From: Nocardioidaceae bacterium
GTDB lineage: Bacteria; Actinomycetota; Actinomycetes; Propionibacteriales; Nocardioidaceae
Assembly: GCA_013698435.1 (NCBI GenBank)
Contig: JACCVA010000066.1
Span: 1-8,587 of the forward strand
Length of the DNA: 8,587 bases
Reading direction: 5' to 3'
Translations under genes and position numbers: made by a program
In this document: positions 1 through 5,671 of the stretch, in pieces
How the letters are laid out: every line of letters begins with the position of its first letter
Numbering within the stretch: position 1 is the stretch's first letter
The notes under the pieces: model-generated
Seen by the model: the letters and a program-made list of their open reading frames with translations, nothing else
Databases searched by the model: none
What the model was told of the DNA's origin: nothing

Positions 1-273
1 TTCGCCGGCTGGATGCTGTTCGTGGAGTCCAGACCCTGGCCGCAGCTCACCTTGGTCGTCTCGCTGGAAGCGATCTTCTTGTCGACCTTCGTGCTGATCG
101 GGCAGAACCAGCAAGCTCACTTCCAGCAGGAGAAGGCCGACCACGACTATCGCGAGGAGGCGACCGAGCTCCGGACGAACACCGAGCTCACCCAGCAGAT
201 CTACGCCTTGACCCTCGAGCTTCACCGCCGTCTGGTGAGTGAGCCGCAACCAGACGACGGCTCCTCACGCTGA
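1..273 (+). CDS. DUF1003 family membrane protein, C-terminal part (5' end cut by the window)
   Basis: The reading frame is open from base 1 (F-A-G-W-M...) to the TGA at 271-273, giving the last 90 residues. An ATG at 13 is internal to the conserved segment, so the true start lies upstream of the window. What is visible is a hydrophobic membrane segment (about residues 16-33, LTLVVSLEAIFLSTFVLIG), then the GQNQQAHFQQEKADHDY stretch and a charged helix with TNTELT. This segment resembles the end of actinobacterial DUF1003 proteins, which have two membrane helices followed by a cytoplasmic 'QNRQA..R....D' region. The function of DUF1003 is unknown. It runs convergently towards the rsbS-like gene at 340-747, and I saw no convincing terminator in the 66 bp between them. 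Family call is by pattern memory. Confidence 0.75.
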   Translation, partial: FAGWMLFVESRPWPQLTLVVSLEAIFLSTFVLIGQNQQAHFQQEKADHDYREEATELRTNTELTQQIYALTLELHRRLVSEPQPDDGSSR

Positions 274-339
274 GCCGGTAGGAGGTCTTGCCGGTCGCGT
301 CGGTAACTGGCGGATCACCGGTCTAGGGGATCGACCGAT

Positions 340-747
340 TCATCGAGTTCCGCTGCTCTGACGGCGCAATGCGGGACCATTTCCGGTCAGGTCGTCCAAG
401 TACTCAAGTGCTTCCTCGAGGTCGAGGGACACCCGCACTGGTCCCGTATTCATGCCGAGCGTCACCATGGCCAAGGCGACATCGGGCTGGATTCCGACGA
501 TGACGGCGAGCGCCCCGCGTAACCGGGCCATCTCGGCCAAGTTGAGCAGCGCTTTCGACCCGAACGAGTCGAGGACGTCGAGGGCCGCGACGTCGATGAC
601 GACCGCACGCGACCTGTACCGGCCGATCTGCTCGACGAGGTCATGCTGGAACTTGAGTAGTTGGGAGTCGTCGAGGGCGGTGTGGACAGACGCGATCAGA
701 TAGCGGCCCTGGCGCAGGATCGAGACGCGTGTGGGTGGGACAGTCAC
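340..747 (-). CDS. rsbS: Stand-alone RsbS-type STAS protein (second, unlinked copy)
   Basis: 135-residue single STAS domain. RsbS is the scaffold/antagonist of the stressosome: it binds and restrains the kinase RsbT and is released when RsbT phosphorylates it on one serine. The phosphoacceptor context is present as V-L-D-S-F with Ser61, corresponding to Ser59 in B. subtilis RsbS (D-M-I-D-S-F). The IVGIQPDVALAM segment matches the RsbS TGIQPAVA region, and there is no N-terminal sensor domain, so it is RsbS rather than RsbR. By hand alignment it shares about 87 of 111 core residues (78%) with the RsbS at 4880-5284, with differences concentrated at the termini. The start is GTG at 747, chosen because an AGGAGGAGGA Shine-Dalgarno run lies about 6 bases upstream. 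No rsbR or rsbT is adjacent. It lies downstream of the membrane protein gene on the same strand, separated by a 12-bp-stem hairpin, so it probably has its own promoter. It could add a second RsbS to the same stressosome or serve another RsbT. Confidence 0.9.
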   Translation of the reverse strand: MTVPPTRVSILRQGRYLIASVHTALDDSQLLKFQHDLVEQIGRYRSRAVVIDVAALDVLDSFGSKALLNLAEMARLRGALAVIVGIQPDVALAMVTLGMNTGPVRVSLDLEEALEYLDDLTGNGPALRRQSSGTR

Positions 748-753
748 TGTTCG

Positions 754-762
754 TCCTCCTCC
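754..762 (-). promoter_or_regulatory. Strong ribosome binding site for the orphan rsbS
   Basis: On the minus strand this reads as a run of GGA triplets (GGAGGAGGA), ending about 6 bases before the GTG start at 747. It supports GTG as the start, and suggests independent and efficient translation of this orphan copy. The rsbS inside the stressosome operon, by contrast, has its GTG only one base after its AGGAG. Confidence 0.7.
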
Positions 763-826
763 TGGTGGTCCGCGGCAGATCTCACGGAACGCTGCGTCGC
801 TCCCCGAAAGACCGTTGGCGTTCCCC

Positions 827-840
827 TGCCGGCCCCGGCA
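827..840. repeat. Short GC palindrome upstream of the orphan rsbS
   Basis: TGCCGGCCCCGGCA is a 6-bp inverted repeat with a 2-base centre, six bases from the larger hairpin at 846-890. The centre is too tight for a good RNA hairpin, so it could be a dimeric protein binding site in the likely promoter region of the minus-strand rsbS. It could also be chance in GC-rich DNA. Confidence 0.25.
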
Positions 841-845
841 ACCAC

Positions 846-890
846 TCCGGGCACCGTCTCGCCGCAGCGCGCACGAGCACGGTGCCCGGA
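846..890 (-). terminator. 12-bp perfect inverted repeat just past the membrane protein gene
   Basis: TCCGGGCACCGT at 846-857 and ACGGTGCCCGGA at 879-890 are exact reverse complements separated by 21 bases. The stem begins 7 bases after the stop codon of the minus-strand gene 897-1676, the position expected of a transcription terminator. There is no T-run after the stem, which is common for actinobacterial terminators. It also sits roughly 100 bases upstream of the rsbS start at 747, so it could instead be an operator for that gene. Confidence 0.6.
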
Positions 891-896
891 ATGGGG

Positions 897-1676
897 TCAG
901 TAGCTCCCGGTGTACGGGCGCGATTGGGTCGATGCGGTGGCACCGTCTGTGCCGGGAGCTGTCTCGTAGTCGTACAGCCGCTCGTTCAGCTCACTGATCC
1001 GGACGGAGCGCACCTGCTCCCTGATGCGTCCGGTCTCCAGCTCGGCCGAGCTGAGCCAGCCGTCCCAGCGGGCCTGCATCGGCCGGATGAGGCCTCCGCC
1101 GACGCCGACGATCAAGATGCCGGCGATGGTCGCCAACACCGCGATCAGCACGGGCAAGGTGACGGTGGTCGCCACACCGACCTGGTTCAGTGCCGCGATG
1201 ATGCCCAGGCCAAGGATGAAGACACTGGCGACGTTGGCCAGCAACCGACCGTAGGAGAGGCTGGCCAGCGCGCCAGCGATGAGCTCGCTCACCGCCTTGG
1301 CGATGGCCGCAGCTATCACGACGATGATGATGGCCACGATGACCGAGGGGAGGAACGCGATCAGCTGGGTCAGCAGATCGCTGATCGGGTTGTCCCCGAA
1401 GACACCGAAGGCAAGCTGCAGGACCAGCAGAAGCAGGATGTAGTAGATCAGCTTGGCAACGAGGTCGCTGGCGTCGTAGCTGCTCTGGTCGAGGGCTTGC
1501 TTGACACCCCCTCTCTCGACTGCGCGGTCGAAGCCGACTCGTTCCAGTACGGCGTTCGCGGCCTTGGCCAGGGCTTTGGCGATGAGCCAACCAACCAGCA
1601 AGATGACGAGGAACATCGCCAGCTTGGGCACGAACGTGGCGATCGTCGTGAGCCCCGTTGTCAGTGCGTCTTTCAT
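897..1676 (-). CDS. Membrane protein with MscS-type 'TM helix' repeats, no visible channel domain
   Basis: 259 residues, cytoplasmic membrane. Five hydrophobic segments are visible at about residues 17-40, 75-92, 106-127, 147-164 and 172-195. Two or three of these follow a repeated plan: a proline at the membrane edge (V-P-K-L, L-P-S-V, L-P-V-L), a hydrophobic helix, then an alanine-rich amphipathic stretch. This is the pattern of the 'conserved TM helix' repeats (PF05552-like) found in CmpX-type relatives of small mechanosensitive channels. The soluble beta domain of MscS is not seen: after the last helix there is only a charged tail of about 60 residues (ISELNERLYDYE...). It may therefore be a membrane scaffold or osmotic-stress protein rather than a complete channel. 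Starts at ATG 1676 with only a weak purine-rich RBS; ends at TGA 897. It lies between a PRC/DUF2382 stress-type gene and an orphan rsbS, which suggests envelope or osmotic stress. Function unproven. Confidence 0.75.
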   Translation of the reverse strand: MKDALTTGLTTIATFVPKLAMFLVILLVGWLIAKALAKAANAVLERVGFDRAVERGGVKQALDQSSYDASDLVAKLIYYILLLLVLQLAFGVFGDNPISDLLTQLIAFLPSVIVAIIIVVIAAAIAKAVSELIAGALASLSYGRLLANVASVFILGLGIIAALNQVGVATTVTLPVLIAVLATIAGILIVGVGGGLIRPMQARWDGWLSSAELETGRIREQVRSVRISELNERLYDYETAPGTDGATASTQSRPYTGSY

Positions 1677-1814
1677 GTCCGTCTCACTTTCTGTCTGTCA
1701 CAAGTCACCGCACCGTTTGCGGGACTCGATATCGCCGGCTGATCGAACAGGCCTACCCCGAGCCGGGGTGCTCCTCGGGCGCCGCGGGGCGGCGACGCCC
1801 GAGCCAGGTGGTGT
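1677..1814. other. Intergenic spacer with two GC hairpins
   Basis: 138 bp between two minus-strand genes. Besides the two hairpins listed separately, I saw no convincing promoter for the downstream membrane protein gene. A GGGGTAG sequence on the minus strand (around 1753-1759) resembles a SigB-type -10, but no GTTT -35 lies at the proper distance. Confidence 0.4.
1755..1800 (-). terminator. Paired GC-rich hairpins after the PRC-barrel gene
   Basis: Two stem-loops lie just beyond the stop codon at 1815 of the minus-strand PRC/DUF2382 gene. ACCCCG (1755-1760) pairs with CGGGGT (1764-1769) across a 3-base loop. GGGCG (1777-1781) pairs with CGCCC (1796-1800), with an inner CCGC/GCGG stem. No T-run follows. 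Position and strength suggest termination or 3'-end protection of the upstream transcript. Confidence 0.5.
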
Positions 1815-2579
1815 CTAGCGGTCGCTGTCGTGCGCGATGTCGCCCTCGGCCTCGACCCGCTCCTTGCGCACCTCTTCAGTGAGGGTTTCCTGGTCCGTCG
1901 TGGTCTGGGTCCCCAGACGCACGCGCTCCACGGGCTGGGTGGTCTTCGACACCACGGGGCGCTCCTCGTGGAGGACCACCTCGTGCTCGTCTTCCGTCAG
2001 CTCGGATCCGGTGGTCGCGTCGTCGTAGTTTTCCGAGGTGATCGGTTCGGTCTGCAGCACCGCCCTCTCCTTACGCACGGGCACCGTGTGCGTCTCGTTC
2101 TCGGTGACGACGTACTTGCGGAGCCGGGCACGTCCGGCAACCTCGGTCCGGGTGCCGACGTCGACTCGCTCTTCCGAGCGCGTCATCGCGTCACTGGTGT
2201 CGCGTCCTGACGTGTCGTCGCGAGTGCTGTCGTCGTCGCCCGTGCCCCGGCCGTTGGAGTGGCCGTCGTAGGACAGGCCGTAGTGCGCGTACAGCTGCCG
2301 TTCCTGGTCAGGCGTCAGGTGACCGTCGTTTGCGACGTTCGGGGCGTCCTTGACCGTCTCCTTGTCGTAGGGCAACGACAGCCGATCGCTGGTGATGGAC
2401 GCGTCGGAGAGCGGCACGAAACTTTCGTTGCCACCGAACAGGCCGGTGTTGACGGTTGCCCACTCGGGCTGGTTTGTCTGGTCGTCGAGGTAGACCTCCC
2501 CTACCTTGCCGATCTTCTCCCCCTCGGTCCCGTAGACGGTCGTGCCTCGGATGTTCTCGATGTTGATCTGCTCCCGCAT
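1815..2579 (-). CDS. PRC-barrel / DUF2382 stress-type protein
   Basis: 254 residues, no signal peptide or membrane segment, so probably cytoplasmic. Residues 1-80 form a PRC-barrel (G-T-E-G-E-K-I-G-K-V-G-E-V-Y-L-D-D, then P-E-W-A-T-V and F-V-P-L). Residues 80-103 continue the usual extension (L-T-P-D-Q-E-R-Q-L-Y-A-H-Y-G). Residues 104-133 are a Gly/Asp/Ser/Thr-rich flexible linker. From about 134 to 243 lies a DUF2382 domain (R-S-E-E-R-V-D-V-G-T, A-G-R-A-R-L-R-K-Y-V-V-T-E, V-P-V-R-K-E-R), highly charged and repetitive. This architecture is common in actinobacteria and cyanobacteria, often near stress genes; its biochemical role is not established. Start ATG 2579 has AAGGA about 6 bases upstream, and it ends at TGA 1815. 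It is divergent from the sigma-RsbT operon, so the 313-bp gap between them probably carries promoters for both. Confidence 0.88.
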   Translation of the reverse strand: MREQINIENIRGTTVYGTEGEKIGKVGEVYLDDQTNQPEWATVNTGLFGGNESFVPLSDASITSDRLSLPYDKETVKDAPNVANDGHLTPDQERQLYAHYGLSYDGHSNGRGTGDDDSTRDDTSGRDTSDAMTRSEERVDVGTRTEVAGRARLRKYVVTENETHTVPVRKERAVLQTEPITSENYDDATTGSELTEDEHEVVLHEERPVVSKTTQPVERVRLGTQTTTDQETLTEEVRKERVEAEGDIAHDSDR

Positions 2580-2892
2580 GCTGTGTCCTTCCGGTCTGGT
2601 CGCGCCGTTTGGGCGATGGCTTGTTGCTGCCTACACAGGTGACGACGCCGCAGCAGCGCGGGCATGACGATCGGTTGGCGGGGCCGCCCGTGTCCAGCGC
2701 CGGCCGGCACCGTTCGCGCCACGCTCCCGCGGTCGTGCCGATCCGCAATTCGTGTGCAGTCCCAGGCGGTGAAAGGTCGCATCGGGTGGACCGGCCCGCG
2801 TCATACAACCCGCCTGCGAGCGTCAGGAGCGCAGCCACCCACCTCGCGCAAGGAGTCGCCGCGGCGTCCCTGATGGGCGTACCGTCGCAGTT
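2580..2892. promoter_or_regulatory. Divergent intergenic region upstream of the sigma-RsbT operon and the PRC-barrel gene
   Basis: 313 bp between two divergent genes. It must contain both promoters unless transcription enters from elsewhere. I looked on both strands for a SigB/SigF-type pair (GTTT then GGGTA), for an ECF-type pair (GGAAC then CGTC/CGTT) and for a TTGACA/TATAAT pair, and found none I would defend. The sigma gene has no clear Shine-Dalgarno before its GTG at 2893, so a leaderless or short-leader transcript is possible. No small gene is supported here. Confidence 0.5.
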
Positions 2893-3978
2893 GTGAGCGC
2901 AGCGGAGTCACCGGAGGCACCGCCGAGCGCCGCTGCCGCAGATGACATCGCAGATCTCATTCCGATGGTTCGCAGGATCGTCCGCTCCCGCGTCGCTGAC
3001 CACCCGGCCGCCGACGACCTGGTGCAGGAGACGCTGCTGCGGGTGCTCGGCGCAATGGGCCGTGTCGAGCCGGGGATGCTGGAGCCGTACGCCATCGTGA
3101 CCGCGCGTCACGTCATCGCGTCCATGTGGAAGGATCAGGACCGCCACCGTCGCAACCAGCACCGCATGGCCGATCTACGGCTGCCGGACGCGCCGGACGC
3201 GGATTTGTTGCTGGGCGAGGATCGTGCGGCGGTCGCGCAGGCACTCCAGCACTTGTCGGATCGCGAGCGGGACACCCTCCTCGCACATGAGCTCCACGGC
3301 CAGGACACCCGATCGCTCGCGGACGAGCTCGGCTCGACCGCGGGCGCGGTGGCCGCCCAGCTGAACCGCACCCGCGCACGGCTACGCGTCGAGTACCTGC
3401 TGGCCGTGGAGCGGACCGAGCCCTTCAGCGATCGCTGCCGACCTGTCCTCATCGCACTGTCCAGTGGCGACCGGCGCCGTCAACGCGACGTCGACGCCGG
3501 CCGCCATCTCTTGGAGTGCGAGCTCTGCGCGCGCCTCAGCCAGCCCCTGCTGGGCCGGGGACAACAGCACGACGACGAGGTCCGCATCCCGATCCGAGCC
3601 GACGCCGACGTGGTGCTGGCCCGACAGGGGGTGCGCGAGCTGGCCGCCAGAGCGGGGTTCTCCCCCACCGACCTGACCATCATCGCGACCGCGGTGTCCG
3701 AGATCTCCCGCAACATCGTCCGGTTCGCCACGGCCGGAGAGATCGTCGTCGAGCTCCTCGAGGAACCCCGGCCCGGGGTCCGTATCGTCGCCCGAGACAC
3801 CGGGCCGGGAATCCCCGACGTGGAGCAGGCCCTCACCGACGGATTCAGCACCTACCGAGGCCTCGGCCTCGGCCTGCCAGGGGCGCGCCGGCTGATGGAT
3901 GAGTTCGCAGTGGTTTCAGAAGTAGACAGGGGCACGACCGTGACCATGACAAAATGGCGCCAGGAAGGATCACCATGA
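2893..3978 (+). CDS. Sigma factor - zinc finger - RsbT kinase fusion
   Basis: 361 residues in one uninterrupted frame with three parts. (1) Residues 20-170 form an ECF-like sigma-70 factor. Region 2 holds A-A-D-D-L-V-Q-E-T-L-L-R-V-L (39-52) and A-R-H-V-I-A-S-M-W-K (71-80). Region 4 holds L-S-D-R-E-R-D-T-L-L-A (121-131) and a helix-turn-helix (138-163). (2) Residues 182-220 form a zf-HC2/ZAS-like zinc finger with candidate ligands Cys182, His205, Cys209 and Cys212 (exact HX3CX2C). (3) Residues 229-357 form a complete RsbT kinase: N-box E270-I-S-R-N274, G1 box D302-T-G-P-G-I-P-D, DGFST (317-321), GLGLGLPGARRLMDEF (323-338) and a T-K-W end, closely matching B. subtilis RsbT. RsbT normally phosphorylates RsbS and RsbR and is held by the stressosome. 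Here its capture would also capture a sigma factor. GTG 2893 is the plausible start upstream of region 2, without a good RBS. The stop overlaps the rsbR-like start (ATGA). Consequence for function is inferred. Confidence 0.93.
   Translation: MSAAESPEAPPSAAAADDIADLIPMVRRIVRSRVADHPAADDLVQETLLRVLGAMGRVEPGMLEPYAIVTARHVIASMWKDQDRHRRNQHRMADLRLPDAPDADLLLGEDRAAVAQALQHLSDRERDTLLAHELHGQDTRSLADELGSTAGAVAAQLNRTRARLRVEYLLAVERTEPFSDRCRPVLIALSSGDRRRQRDVDAGRHLLECELCARLSQPLLGRGQQHDDEVRIPIRADADVVLARQGVRELAARAGFSPTDLTIIATAVSEISRNIVRFATAGEIVVELLEEPRPGVRIVARDTGPGIPDVEQALTDGFSTYRGLGLGLPGARRLMDEFAVVSEVDRGTTVTMTKWRQEGSP
3436..3528 (+). other. Zinc-finger anti-sigma-like (zf-HC2/ZAS) segment within the sigma-RsbT fusion
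   Basis: Encodes residues 182-212 with Cys182, then His205-x3-Cys209-x2-Cys212. The C-x22-H-x3-C-x2-C spacing fits the zf-HC2 fold used by zinc-binding anti-sigma factors such as RsrA and ChrR. It sits exactly between the sigma and kinase parts. It could restrain the sigma domain in cis, respond to redox through its cysteines, or be only a structural joint. Zinc binding is inferred from ligand spacing. Confidence 0.7.
3962..3969 (+). promoter_or_regulatory. Shine-Dalgarno setting the rsbR-like start at 3975
   Basis: AGGAAGGA ends 5 bases before ATG 3975. An in-frame ATG at 3954 would add seven residues (MAPGRIT), but it has no RBS and would deepen the overlap with the sigma gene. The site lies inside the last codons of the sigma-RsbT gene, so this gene can be both coupled and independently initiated. 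Confidence 0.75.
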
Positions 3979-4883
3979 CCGAGGATCACACCGTGACCGA
4001 TGACGAGTCGTCAGGTTTCTCCACTCTGGACCGCCAAGACGAGCACCAGCTGCTGCCCGAACTGGTGGCGCACCTGCGTGAACACCGAACGAAGCTGCGA
4101 CAGGAGTGGGCGACTCGTATCCACGACGCGCACCTGCTCGATGCCATGACGCCGCAGGAGATGTCGACCGAGACGAGATCGGTCTACGACAACTATGTTG
4201 AAGTCCTCGAGACCGGCAGTGTCGAGGCACTCCAGGACTATGCGCGCAACCTGTCCGAGCGCATCATCCCGCGCGGCGTCGAGACGCACGAGGTGGTCGG
4301 CATCGTTCTGTTGCTTCGCGACGTGCTGGCACGCTCCTTGTTCGAGAAGTACCAGACGGACTTCCGGCTGCTCAACCGGGTGCTGGACGCCTACGAGCCG
4401 GCTGCGAACCGGATCGCCAACACCGTCGCGGTCAGCTTCGTCGATGAGCGGGAACGGGTGATACGCCAGCAGCAAGACGCCATTCGAGAACTGTCCACGC
4501 CGGTGTTGCCGGTCCGCGAACGACTGCTCATCCTGCCGATCATCGGTGTGCTCGACAGCGAACGAGCACGACAGCTCACCGAGCAACTACTGACAGGCAT
4601 CCGCACGCATCGCGCGAAGGTGGTCGTCATCGACATCACCGGCGCTCCGGACGTCGACGAGACCGTCGCCAACCACCTGGTGCAGACCGTCGACGCCTCG
4701 CGGCTGATGGGGGCCAGCGTCATCATCACCGGACTCTCCCCCGAGATCGCCCAGACTCTGGTGACGATCGGGGTCGACCTGAGCAAGATGAACACGATCG
4801 GTGACCTCCAAGGCGGCCTCGAGGAGGCGGAGCGACTGCTGGGTTACAAGGTGACTCGCCAGGACGGTCCGGTAGGAGAGTGA
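3975..4883 (+). CDS. rsbR: RsbR-type stressosome co-antagonist (RsbRD-like N-domain + STAS)
   Basis: 302 residues. Residues 26-165 are helical and resemble the N-terminal domain of RsbRD-type co-antagonists: L-R-E-H-R-T-K-L-R-Q-E-W-A-T-R-I near the start, then L-S-E-R-I-I-P-R-G-V-E-T-H-E-V-V and L-L-L-R-D-V-L. Such domains are thought to sense or transmit stress at the stressosome turrets. An amphipathic linker (157-173, D-E-R-E-R-V-I-R-Q-Q-Q-D-A-I-R-E-L) leads into a C-terminal STAS domain (174-290) with V-V-V-I-D-I-T-G-A-P-D-V-D-E-T and I-I-T-G-L-S-P-E-I-A-Q-T. The threonine in D-I-T-G (222) and those at 252 and 261 are candidate RsbT phosphorylation sites, but I could not fix their exact equivalence to B. 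subtilis RsbRA Thr171/Thr205. The ATG overlaps the stop of the sigma-RsbT gene (ATGA), and its TGA overlaps the rsbS GTG (GTGA). It most likely co-assembles with RsbS and holds the RsbT domain encoded just upstream. Confidence 0.92.
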   Translation: MTEDHTVTDDESSGFSTLDRQDEHQLLPELVAHLREHRTKLRQEWATRIHDAHLLDAMTPQEMSTETRSVYDNYVEVLETGSVEALQDYARNLSERIIPRGVETHEVVGIVLLLRDVLARSLFEKYQTDFRLLNRVLDAYEPAANRIANTVAVSFVDERERVIRQQQDAIRELSTPVLPVRERLLILPIIGVLDSERARQLTEQLLTGIRTHRAKVVVIDITGAPDVDETVANHLVQTVDASRLMGASVIITGLSPEIAQTLVTIGVDLSKMNTIGDLQGGLEEAERLLGYKVTRQDGPVGE

Positions 4884-5284
4884 ACACCGGACCGGCCCTC
4901 GTCTCGATCCTGCGCCAGGGGTCTTACCTGATCGCGTCCATTCACACGGCCCTCGACGACTCACAGCTGATGCGGTTACAGAAGGACCTCGTCGACCAGA
5001 TCGGCCGACACCGGTCGAGGGGCGTCATCATCGACGTGGCGGCGCTCGACGTGCTGGACTCGTTCGGTTCCCGCACGTTGCGCGACATCGCCGAGATGGC
5101 CCGGTTGCGGGGGGCGCTGACGGTCATCGTGGGCATCCAGCCCGATGTCGCCTTTGCCATGGTCTCGCTCGGCATGGGCACCGGCTCCGTGCACGCCGCC
5201 TTGGACCTGGAAGAGGGGTTGGAGTACCTCGACCGCCAGGTCCGGGCGAGGCAGCCGGGCAGCAGCGTCGTCGTCCCACGATGA
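4880..5284 (+). CDS. rsbS: RsbS-type STAS protein of the stressosome operon
   Basis: 134-residue single STAS domain. The phosphoserine site is conserved as V-L-D-S61-F (B. subtilis Ser59), followed by V-I-V-G-I-Q-P-D-V-A, characteristic of RsbS. It would form the core of the stressosome with the upstream RsbR and be phosphorylated by the RsbT domain of the sigma fusion. Start is GTG 4880, overlapping the rsbR stop (GTGA). The AGGAG at 4874-4878 leaves only one base before the GTG, poor for independent initiation, so translation is probably coupled to rsbR; no other in-frame start fits the conserved N-terminus (V-S-I-L-R-Q-G). The stop overlaps the next ATG (ATGA at 5281-5284). It is a close paralogue of the protein at 340-747. 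Confidence 0.93.
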   Translation: MNTGPALVSILRQGSYLIASIHTALDDSQLMRLQKDLVDQIGRHRSRGVIIDVAALDVLDSFGSRTLRDIAEMARLRGALTVIVGIQPDVAFAMVSLGMGTGSVHAALDLEEGLEYLDRQVRARQPGSSVVVPR

Positions 5285-5571
5285 CTGGCCTGGACGACCT
5301 GACGCGGGACTACCGCGCGGCGTTCCTGCGCTACCTCCCGCGGCGGGAAGAGGCCCCGCTGCACCACGGGTACGAGATCGGCCGTACCGCGTTCATCGAC
5401 GGCCTGAGCATGCTCGAGCTGGCCCGGGTGCACCACGAGGTGTTCCTGGAGGTCCTGAGGGATGTCTCGAGCGAGGATCTGCCGAAGGTTGCCACTGCCG
5501 CGTCGGAGTTCTTCCTCGAGGTGCTGGCGACCTACGACATGGCGCAGCGCGGGTTCCACGAACGAGCGTGA
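5281..5571 (+). CDS. Lone RsbU N-terminal (RsbT-binding) domain, no phosphatase
   Basis: 96 residues, helical, matching the N-terminal domain of RsbU (PF08673-like): D-Y-R-A-A-F-L-R-Y-L (10-19), G-Y-E-I-G-R-T-A-F-I-D-G-L-S-M-L-E-L (30-47), H-H-E-V-F-L-E-V-L (51-59), and a last helix ending A-T-Y-D-M-A-Q-R-G-F-H-E. In B. subtilis this dimeric domain is what free RsbT binds, which switches on the attached PP2C phosphatase. Here the protein stops where the RsbU linker would begin, and no PP2C motif appears in any frame downstream before 6063. It could bind the RsbT domain of the sigma fusion as an adaptor or competitor with the stressosome, or act on a separate phosphatase encoded elsewhere. The ATG overlaps the rsbS stop and has no Shine-Dalgarno, so it is probably translated by coupling. 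Confidence 0.85.
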   Translation: MTGLDDLTRDYRAAFLRYLPRREEAPLHHGYEIGRTAFIDGLSMLELARVHHEVFLEVLRDVSSEDLPKVATAASEFFLEVLATYDMAQRGFHERA

Positions 5572-5671
5572 GGTGTCGACTGCCGTTCGAGTGACCGTCT
5601 CGACCTGTACCGCAAATCCGCCGGTCCGCGCCGACGTCCTTGGCTGCCGGCGGTGTGCAGCCACGGACGTC

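Noticed and set aside
274..339. Terminator between the convergent DUF1003 and rsbS genes
   Set aside because: Only 4-bp pairings such as CGGT/ACCG with long loops; not above chance in this GC-rich DNA.
729..1742. 337-codon plus-strand frame opposite the membrane protein gene
   Set aside because: Rich in Asp, Gln, His and Gly as expected for the complement of hydrophobic codons; no domain, and the opposite strand encodes a coherent five-helix protein.
2780..2812. Possible autoregulatory ECF-type promoter (GGAC then CGTC near 2789-2801)
   Set aside because: Spacing and -35 sequence do not match the GGAAC-N16/17-CGTC pattern, so not supportable.
3954..3974. Earlier ATG start for the rsbR-like gene
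   Set aside because: No ribosome binding site; ATG 3975 has AGGAAGGA at the correct distance and the typical ATGA overlap.
4011..4586. 191-codon minus-strand frame opposite the rsbR-like gene
   Set aside because: Shadow of a gene with clear STAS and RsbRD-like features; no recognisable family.
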